The position numbers and the translations under genes are program-made. A stretch of DNA of 64,000 nt from Halochromatium roseum (GTDB lineage Bacteria > Pseudomonadota > Gammaproteobacteria > Chromatiales > Chromatiaceae). The stretch lies in contig NZ_NHSH01000048.1 in NCBI RefSeq assembly GCF_016653315.1, forward strand, positions 1,225 to 65,224. The letters are read 5' to 3'. The notes under the pieces were generated by a model, which did no database searches, was not told where the DNA came from, and saw nothing but the letters and a program-made list of their open reading frames with translations. Below are positions 58,504 to 64,000 of this stretch, piece after piece. Every line of letters begins with the position of its first letter. The stretch's first letter is position 1.

Positions 58504-61500
58504 TCAAGGCCTTCGCAAGGCAAATCCCAAGGATGGGTGATAGCGCCAGCCGTTATCGCTGGGTCGTACAGACGTCATCCCAAAACGCTTGGCACAGGTG
58601 GAAAGCGGTAGATCCAAGGTCGTCGCCAGGGCAGACAAGGACGCCATGTAGTCGGTCGTCCCCCAAGGCTCGATGCGCGCTCCCTGCACTTGTGCGTCGA
58701 GTAGACGTGCGCACATGTGCTGGTACGGGACGTAGATCGATTCACCGCGGCGGGTGCCATCCATCACCTGATGCAGCACGGCCTTTTCTTCATCCTCGTC
58801 TGGAAGCAACACGAGCGTGACATCCTCAGGGAGGGAGGCTTTGCGGAATGGCTGCTGCTGCGGTAGCACGGCGCTCAGCAAGGCGTCTTGGGGTGTTTGC
58901 TGCCACCAGGTGCTGGCATTGAGCCTGGATGTTGGCGATTTGCTCGAAGCACGAGGACGGCGTCCCGAAGGTGTTGCGGTGACGGTCTGTAACAGCGGCA
59001 ACATCTGGCCATGAAGCCGCGCATGCTCGATGTCGATGAGGCGCTCTTTAGGGCGCAGCGCGGCGGCTTCCAGGGAGACAATGCGCGCGCGGGCGTCGAT
59101 AACAGCGATGTCTTCGGCGCTGAGCAGATCGCGCAGATCGTGCGAGATGAGATGGAAGCGCTCGTCATCTGTCTCGAAGCCGGGTTTGATGAATGCCGCC
59201 CGGCCTGGATAGCGGTAATGGCGCAGGTTGTGACTCAGCACCAGGATGTTGGGAGCGGATACGGGCTCGTTGCGATGCCGCTGGACGCGTCCACCGAGTT
59301 GGATCAGTGAGCGCATCGACGAGGGCTCGACCACGGCCCAGTCATAATCGTGATCACGACCGACTTCCGTCACTGGGGAGCCGAGTACGATGAAGAGCTG
59401 ATCGGGTTCTTGGGTGCGCTGCAGACGGCTGCGGATGTCTGGCAGGGCGAAGACCGCCTCGGGCTGATGACGGCTCAACGTTTGGTCGAGTTGGGCCTCG
59501 ATGGCGGAGCGAATCAGCAGGGGGTGACGGGAGTGATAGACGCAGAGATGCACACGCAGGCCCGTCGGCGGGCGGAGTTGGAACAGCGCTAACGCGGTCT
59601 CGAACAAGGGTTCGATGTTGGCCATGCGCACCAGGCCAAAGCTGACGCGCTTGCCCGTCAGCGGATCGACACTGTGATGGGCCGCGTGCAGGCTTGCTGC
59701 GGCATCGAGGACTTGGGGCGCGAAGGCGTCTGCGAGCGGTTGCCACTGACGCGCGGCTTGCATTCCCTGCAATGGATGGATGACGGCTCGCCGTCGCGGC
59801 TGCGTCGCCTGCTTGGCCAGCTCACCGACTCGACGCTGCGCGAATGTCTCATGCGCCTGAGCGAAACAAGCCGGGTCGGCGCAGTCTTGAACCGACTGAT
59901 GAAACTCATCGAACCACGCGCAGCACACGACGGGTGGCGCCGCTGCGCGTTCTGGCTGGGCGCTACGGTTGTGCTGAAAGTGTTGGCGACCGTTGCGATA
60001 GGCCTCGAAAAGACCCCGCACCAGTGACGGCGGTAGGGTTGCGGATGATAGCAGCACGCGCGCTCCAAGCAGCCCAGCCCAGTGCACGAGTCGGGTAAGG
60101 GCGGGGAGGTCGTCGAGGCCGAAATCATCGGGCTCATCGAGCACCAGATCGCCGCTCATCAGGCGCAGCATGGGGGCGATCTGGCGACCGCCACGCTGGC
60201 TCTCGGTGGCTGGTGTCAAGTGGTCGATGGTGCAGACCAGCAGCGGGGCGACCAAGAGCTTCTTGATGTTTGGATCGGTCAGCGCCTTGCGCAGCAGAGG
60301 ATGCTCGTCGAGCTGGCCCTCATAGAGCACATGCGTCTCTTCATCCAGCAACGCTTGCCGCGAGGCCGAACCGGTGGCCTCCGCCTCGGCTTCATAGTGC
60401 TCGAAGAGTGCGCGGTTCGCTGAGCCACCGACTCGAATGGCGAGCTTATCGTCCCCCAAGCCGAGCAGGTCGCGGAATGCCTGGCCGGTTTGTAGCGTCA
60501 GGGTGCGCAATCCCAACGCGAAAGCACAGCGCATGCCGAGGGCGGGGTCGGCCAATGCGTACATGATGCGTGCATTGCCGAGCGTCTTACCGCAGCCAGT
60601 CGAGGCCATGTTGATGATGAAGGCCCCCTGCTGTTGGGAGCGTTCGCGCATGCCAATGGCCGCTTCAAAAGCCTTATCCTGCCAACGGAAACGGTCGTTT
60701 TTAGCGCGTTGTTTGAGGCTCCGATGGCGGCCAAGTCGGGGTAGATGTCGCTCGAATCGGGGCAGAAAGTGCGCGATCTCCGCGCCATGACGCGCAACCC
60801 CGACGAGATGTTCATCGAGCGTTTGGTTCGGTGCGCCACCTTTGCAGGTATTGGCTAATAGCGCTGTCCCGGGCGAAACCTTGACCCGCTCGGCGTGATC
60901 GCCCTCAAGGCTAGAGTAGTGATGGTCCGCCAGCATCAAGCTGAGCCGGCTGAGATGCATCACGAAGGGATTGTTGAGCACTGAGGCCGCCGCCGTTTGG
61001 GCCTGCGTCGATACGGCGAATGCACACAGACGGCGTGCGAGACGGCTCGCGCGCTTACGCCAGTCTGGCGTGGTGGCCGGAAGACCCTCGGGAAACGCCC
61101 AGTAAGGCTTCAGCGCGTCTGGCTCCGCGCCTTGAAAGGCGCGTTCATTCCAGGATGGCTGAATCCGGGTGAGAAGCCCGGACAGCGCGGACATTTGAAA
61201 GGGCTCACCAGGCGGAAGCTCCGGCAAGCGATGGTGAGTGAGCACGAGCCAGGCCAAGGCCTGCGCAAGGGGGGCGTTGCTCAGCGTCTTGAACGGGGAG
61301 TCGAAGGCACCGTCCAGACCATCGCAGCGCAGATCCCTGAGCCAACGTGCGTCATCGTCTGCATTGGGAGCGGCCAAACGCGCTAGCCAGGCGGCATCGT
61401 CGTCGACCCCGACGAAGGCCTCGAAGAGGCGCACCGACACCCATTCATGTCGAATGAGGTTGCGCCCATCAAGCCTCCCTGTTAGACGCTGCTGAAAGGC

Positions 61501-61890
61501 TTGGATCGCTTTGCCGAGATCATGCAGCAGCCCGGCGAGATCGACCAGCAAGCGGATCAGCTCGCCGCTGTGCCAGTCGTTCTCGTCCTCGGTGCGTAGC
61601 ACATTACGTTGGGTGGTATTGGTTGGAACGGCTCCGAGCGAGTTGAAGCGTTTGCGATCCCCGACCACCCAAAGTAGCTCGGAATGATCGATGCCACGAA
61701 TCCAATGGCAAGCGACCGCCGTATTCTTGCGCGCCGACTTGCGTAGGAGTCGGTGCAGCGTCTCAAGGCCGTCACGGGTGATGGGGGTTTGCCAGGTCCG
61801 GGTACCACGGCGTTCGGCAAACTGATCAAGAATGCGGCGGGTCTGGGTGAGCGCTCGTTTGTCACATTGCGAGATGAGCAGGATGTTCAT
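58504..61890 (-). CDS. cas3f: Cas2-Cas3 fusion (type I-F)
   Basis: 1,128 residues. N-terminal Cas2-like domain (MNILLISQCDKRALTQTRRIL), then HD nuclease (LAGLLHDLGKAIQAFQQ, about 118-134), then helicase: Walker A NMASTGCGKTLGNAR (~427), LVLDEPDDFG (the I-F DEPDDF, ~585), LLSSATLPPSL, and a C-terminal GSPVTEVGRDHDYDWAVVEPS with LIQLGGRVQRHRN. Fusion of Cas2 to Cas3 is specific to I-F. It acts in target degradation and, with Cas1, in primed adaptation. It overlaps cas1 by ATGA. Confidence 0.96.
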   Translation of the reverse strand: MNILLISQCDKRALTQTRRILDQFAERRGTRTWQTPITRDGLETLHRLLRKSARKNTAVACHWIRGIDHSELLWVVGDRKRFNSLGAVPTNTTQRNVLRTEDENDWHSGELIRLLVDLAGLLHDLGKAIQAFQQRLTGRLDGRNLIRHEWVSVRLFEAFVGVDDDAAWLARLAAPNADDDARWLRDLRCDGLDGAFDSPFKTLSNAPLAQALAWLVLTHHRLPELPPGEPFQMSALSGLLTRIQPSWNERAFQGAEPDALKPYWAFPEGLPATTPDWRKRASRLARRLCAFAVSTQAQTAAASVLNNPFVMHLSRLSLMLADHHYSSLEGDHAERVKVSPGTALLANTCKGGAPNQTLDEHLVGVARHGAEIAHFLPRFERHLPRLGRHRSLKQRAKNDRFRWQDKAFEAAIGMRERSQQQGAFIINMASTGCGKTLGNARIMYALADPALGMRCAFALGLRTLTLQTGQAFRDLLGLGDDKLAIRVGGSANRALFEHYEAEAEATGSASRQALLDEETHVLYEGQLDEHPLLRKALTDPNIKKLLVAPLLVCTIDHLTPATESQRGGRQIAPMLRLMSGDLVLDEPDDFGLDDLPALTRLVHWAGLLGARVLLSSATLPPSLVRGLFEAYRNGRQHFQHNRSAQPERAAAPPVVCCAWFDEFHQSVQDCADPACFAQAHETFAQRRVGELAKQATQPRRRAVIHPLQGMQAARQWQPLADAFAPQVLDAAASLHAAHHSVDPLTGKRVSFGLVRMANIEPLFETALALFQLRPPTGLRVHLCVYHSRHPLLIRSAIEAQLDQTLSRHQPEAVFALPDIRSRLQRTQEPDQLFIVLGSPVTEVGRDHDYDWAVVEPSSMRSLIQLGGRVQRHRNEPVSAPNILVLSHNLRHYRYPGRAAFIKPGFETDDERFHLISHDLRDLLSAEDIAVIDARARIVSLEAAALRPKERLIDIEHARLHGQMLPLLQTVTATPSGRRPRASSKSPTSRLNASTWWQQTPQDALLSAVLPQQQPFRKASLPEDVTLVLLPDEDEEKAVLHQVMDGTRRGESIYVPYQHMCARLLDAQVQGARIEPWGTTDYMASLSALATTLDLPLSTCAKRFGMTSVRPSDNGWRYHPSLGFALRRP

Positions 61891-62876
61891 GGGGTGGCTT
61901 GCTGCACCATTGCGCCCATCTGCCGGGCGATGTCCTTGAGGGTGTCAATCATGGCATCGAGCGCCTCACTGCGTGTGAGGGCTTCGATGCAGGCCTGCCG
62001 AAACTCTTGCTCGGTGTCGCCCCGCACCGCTGAGAGGAAGGCTTGCGGGAGGATCAGCGCGTCCTTGACGAGATCGGCCACGTCGAAGACGAGGCCACCG
62101 CGGCGGGTCTTGCCGTGGAGCACGGCGAGGCCATGAGGAAGGCCGAGCACCCAGGTTGCGGTCGCTGCCAAGCCGTAAGCCAGGTAATTTCCGTGATCGA
62201 GAAACTGGTTTGCGGCATCGGTCCCTTGGCCGCGCTTACCGCGGACGAAGTCGCCGTATTGGGTCGCTCGAGCGGCGAGCTTGTAGAGCTCCTTGGTCAG
62301 CCGGGCTTCCTCCATCAGCAATGCGGTGTGGTCGGATGCGACCTGGATGTTCGAGCCAGAACGGCTGAGCAGTGCACTCAGAGCGCTCACATCAGGCTCA
62401 AAGCCGGTTGATTGCAGATGGCGGGACGCGCTCCAGTGCGCTTGGATGTGTTGAAGTCGCTGCTGCTGGAACCGTTTGGCGGCCTCCAGCCGGAGGTCTT
62501 CGTCGAACCAAAAACGCACCCATGCCTGCAGATACTCGGTCGATCGATATTCGCTCTGCGGGGAAAACCAAACGATGTCGGTATCGCGCTCGGTGGCCGT
62601 AAACAACGGCGTCCCACCGCCACCGCAGAAACCCACCAAGACGCCGGCTTTAGCCAGTTCGCGCATGGCTGCCTGAGTGACCGACGTGCCGGTGCCAAGC
62701 AGCACGCAGGTCGTGTTCGCAATGGGGATGTTCCAGTACAGCGAACGCCTGCCTTCGTCGGTAACGTACTCGACGCGGCCACCGTTGACCAAGACTCGGC
62801 AATGCTCCAGATAGTAAAGATTAGCTCGCTTGGAGTGGAGGATGGTCTTGAGATCGCTTGCGTGAATGTCGTCCAT
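61887..62876 (-). CDS. cas1: Cas1 integrase (type I-F)
   Basis: 329 residues. N-terminal YYLEHCRVLVNGGRVEYVTDEG, then FCGGGGTPLF, the catalytic Glu in LLMEEARLTKELYKLAARA (~190), and His/Asp in LPHGLAVLHGKTRRGGLVFDVADLVKDALILP. It forms the spacer integrase with the Cas2 domain of Cas2-3. First gene of the cas operon. The 120 bp upstream of it contain no visible repeat or gene. Confidence 0.96.
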   Translation of the reverse strand: MDDIHASDLKTILHSKRANLYYLEHCRVLVNGGRVEYVTDEGRRSLYWNIPIANTTCVLLGTGTSVTQAAMRELAKAGVLVGFCGGGGTPLFTATERDTDIVWFSPQSEYRSTEYLQAWVRFWFDEDLRLEAAKRFQQQRLQHIQAHWSASRHLQSTGFEPDVSALSALLSRSGSNIQVASDHTALLMEEARLTKELYKLAARATQYGDFVRGKRGQGTDAANQFLDHGNYLAYGLAATATWVLGLPHGLAVLHGKTRRGGLVFDVADLVKDALILPQAFLSAVRGDTEQEFRQACIEALTRSEALDAMIDTLKDIARQMGAMVQQATP

Positions 62877-62996
62877 TCGTTTTACTCACGATTAAGGTCG
62901 TCCTCGGTCGGTGCTGATGTGGGGCAAGCGATTGACCTGCAACTGGATATGCACCTCTACCAGTAGAGACGAACAGAGGCAGCGACCAGCCGTCGA

Positions 62997-64000
62997 TTAA
63001 AACAACGACTTCAAATCCGCCCCCTCATTGAGCTGCTGTAACATCCCACGCAGCTTTTCGATCGCCTTGTCACTGTACGCGTTGGGGTCCCAGACCTGTC
63101 CGCCCCAGTGGTAGACATCCTGTAACTGCGCGGCCAGCCGCTGCGGTTGTAACAGCTCGTAGATGCGCAGCCATTGGTCTTCGATGCGCAGCGCGAGTTG
63201 TGGGTTAAACAGATAATGCCCCTGCTTCCAGCGCTGGAACAGCTTGCGGTTGTAGGGCGCGTCGCGGTTGAGCTCGTTCTTGGACAGGATCGAGGAGATA
63301 TAAGGGCGCTTCTTGCGCCGCTCGGGTACGATGGATTCCGGAAAATGCTCGAGCACGGCGGCGAAATCGGGCGCTGAGAGCAGGTGGCGGCGATGCGCCC
63401 AGCGCTCGCCGAGCCCTTGATAGAACAGCACCATGGCAATGCTGAGCATCAGATATTCCATCAGCCGTTGATCGAGCTTGATCAGGCGGCCGTCGACCTG
63501 GATGTCGATGCTCGGGGGCGCCAGGCGCTCGAACACCGCCGGCAGCTTGGTGCGCGCGAAGCGTTCATCGGCGCAGGCGCGGTCGAGGGCGATCTGAAAG
63601 GCGTTCAGGCCATTGCCGTCGACCAGACTGGTGTCGGCGTCGCGGTCGAGCAGCGCCTCGATCAGCTCGGCATTGCCGGTGCGGCTGGCGATCATCAACG
63701 GCGTCTGGCCGAAGACGTTGCGGAAGTCGACGCCGTATTGGTCGACCTCGCGCAGCACGCCGGTGGCATGCTTGAGGCCGTAGTTGAAGAAGTGTTTCTT
63801 CTCCAGCATCGACAGCGCCTTGTCCGGCTGCTTGGCGGCCTTGAGGCCCTGCTGGATCAGCCGGTTCATCAGGCGTTGGTCGCGGTAGACCAGCGCATAC
63901 TCCATCAGCGCGATGCCGGCCTTCTTCTCGCCTTGGTCGAGCGCCTTCTGCTCCAGTTCGGTGAGCGCGTCACCACGCAGCACGGTCCAGGGCACCTGGC
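62997..64000 (-). CDS. Ankyrin-repeat protein, 5' end outside window
   Basis: At least 334 codons; the frame stays open to the window edge and the GTG/ATG near 63995 is only an internal candidate. Ankyrin-like units in the middle: VFGQTPLMIASRTGNAELIEALLDRDADTSLVDGNGLNAFQIAL. The C-terminal part is helical and rich in aromatic and basic residues (KRPYISSILSKNELNRDAPYNRKLFQRW) with no recognised catalytic motif. It lies 120 bp from cas1, divergently placed from nothing in view, and is probably unrelated to the CRISPR system. Confidence 0.65.
   Translation of the reverse strand, partial: QVPWTVLRGDALTELEQKALDQGEKKAGIALMEYALVYRDQRLMNRLIQQGLKAAKQPDKALSMLEKKHFFNYGLKHATGVLREVDQYGVDFRNVFGQTPLMIASRTGNAELIEALLDRDADTSLVDGNGLNAFQIALDRACADERFARTKLPAVFERLAPPSIDIQVDGRLIKLDQRLMEYLMLSIAMVLFYQGLGERWAHRRHLLSAPDFAAVLEHFPESIVPERRKKRPYISSILSKNELNRDAPYNRKLFQRWKQGHYLFNPQLALRIEDQWLRIYELLQPQRLAAQLQDVYHWGGQVWDPNAYSDKAIEKLRGMLQQLNEGADLKSLF

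Noticed and set aside
62877-62996. A second CRISPR repeat-like element or self-target upstream of cas1
   Set aside because: I looked for the repeat core and the mini-CRISPR guide seed after CC and found neither.

Overview
The window is high-GC bacterial DNA, most consistent with a phototrophic or sulfur-oxidising gammaproteobacterium of the purple sulfur type (Chromatiaceae-like). The inference rests on a type IV RuBisCO-like protein, a SorAB-like sulfite dehydrogenase with a tri-haem cytochrome c, a PilT/PilU pair, AmpG, PmbA and a Pseudomonas-like type I-F CRISPR system. No 16S gene or other species marker is present.

Layout. 1-5.6 kb: the 3' part of a giant repetitive surface protein with a PEP-CTERM-like tail, then two small membrane/coiled-coil proteins. 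6.5-17.3 kb: a compact five-gene operon that looks like a methylase-less relative of DISARM: DrmA-like helicase, DrmB-like DUF1998 protein, UvrD-like helicase, an unrecognised 647-aa protein and a NERD-nuclease/UvrD-like fusion. Gene junctions overlap or nearly touch, and every gene carries a low-complexity or repeat-derived in-frame insert. 17.5-20.1 kb: a metallophosphoesterase, a CarS-like membrane enzyme, a junction between fragments of an IS630 transposase and an integron integrase, and a tRNA-Arg(CCG). 20.3-43.9 kb is mostly chromosomal housekeeping: rep, DUF2782, TRAP DctQM, PilZ, two PilT/PilU ATPases, secreted cyclophilin, AmpG, a cardiolipin synthase with a heptanucleotide repeat in its 5' end, YjbQ plus RuBisCO-like protein, a toxin-antitoxin pair, sulfite dehydrogenase genes, an ABC1 kinase, pmbA and an AAA/DUF4143 ATPase.

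44-63 kb is a CRISPR island. On the left, an intact cas3 and a Cse1/Cas8e-like gene (plus strand) stand without any other type I-E gene, followed by a RelBE-like pair and a perfect 19-bp hairpin. Then comes a type I-F array of 87 repeats and 86 spacers, transcribed leftward, its AT-rich leader, and the complete I-F set on the minus strand: cas1, cas2-3, csy1, csy2, csy3, cas6f (csy4). Beyond it lies an ankyrin-repeat gene cut by the window edge.

The most interesting signal is in the 251-bp gap between cas2-3 and csy1. It holds a two-repeat degenerate mini-CRISPR on the opposite strand, whose guide matches 14 of the first 18 bases of a CC-PAM-flanked site about 50 bp away, in the presumed csy promoter. 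Two of the four mismatches fall at positions 6 and 12, which type I effectors flip out. This looks like an unannotated self-targeting cas-regulatory RNA (CreR-like) by which the Csy complex would repress its own operon. The second candidate for novelty is the DrmAB-based five-gene operon.
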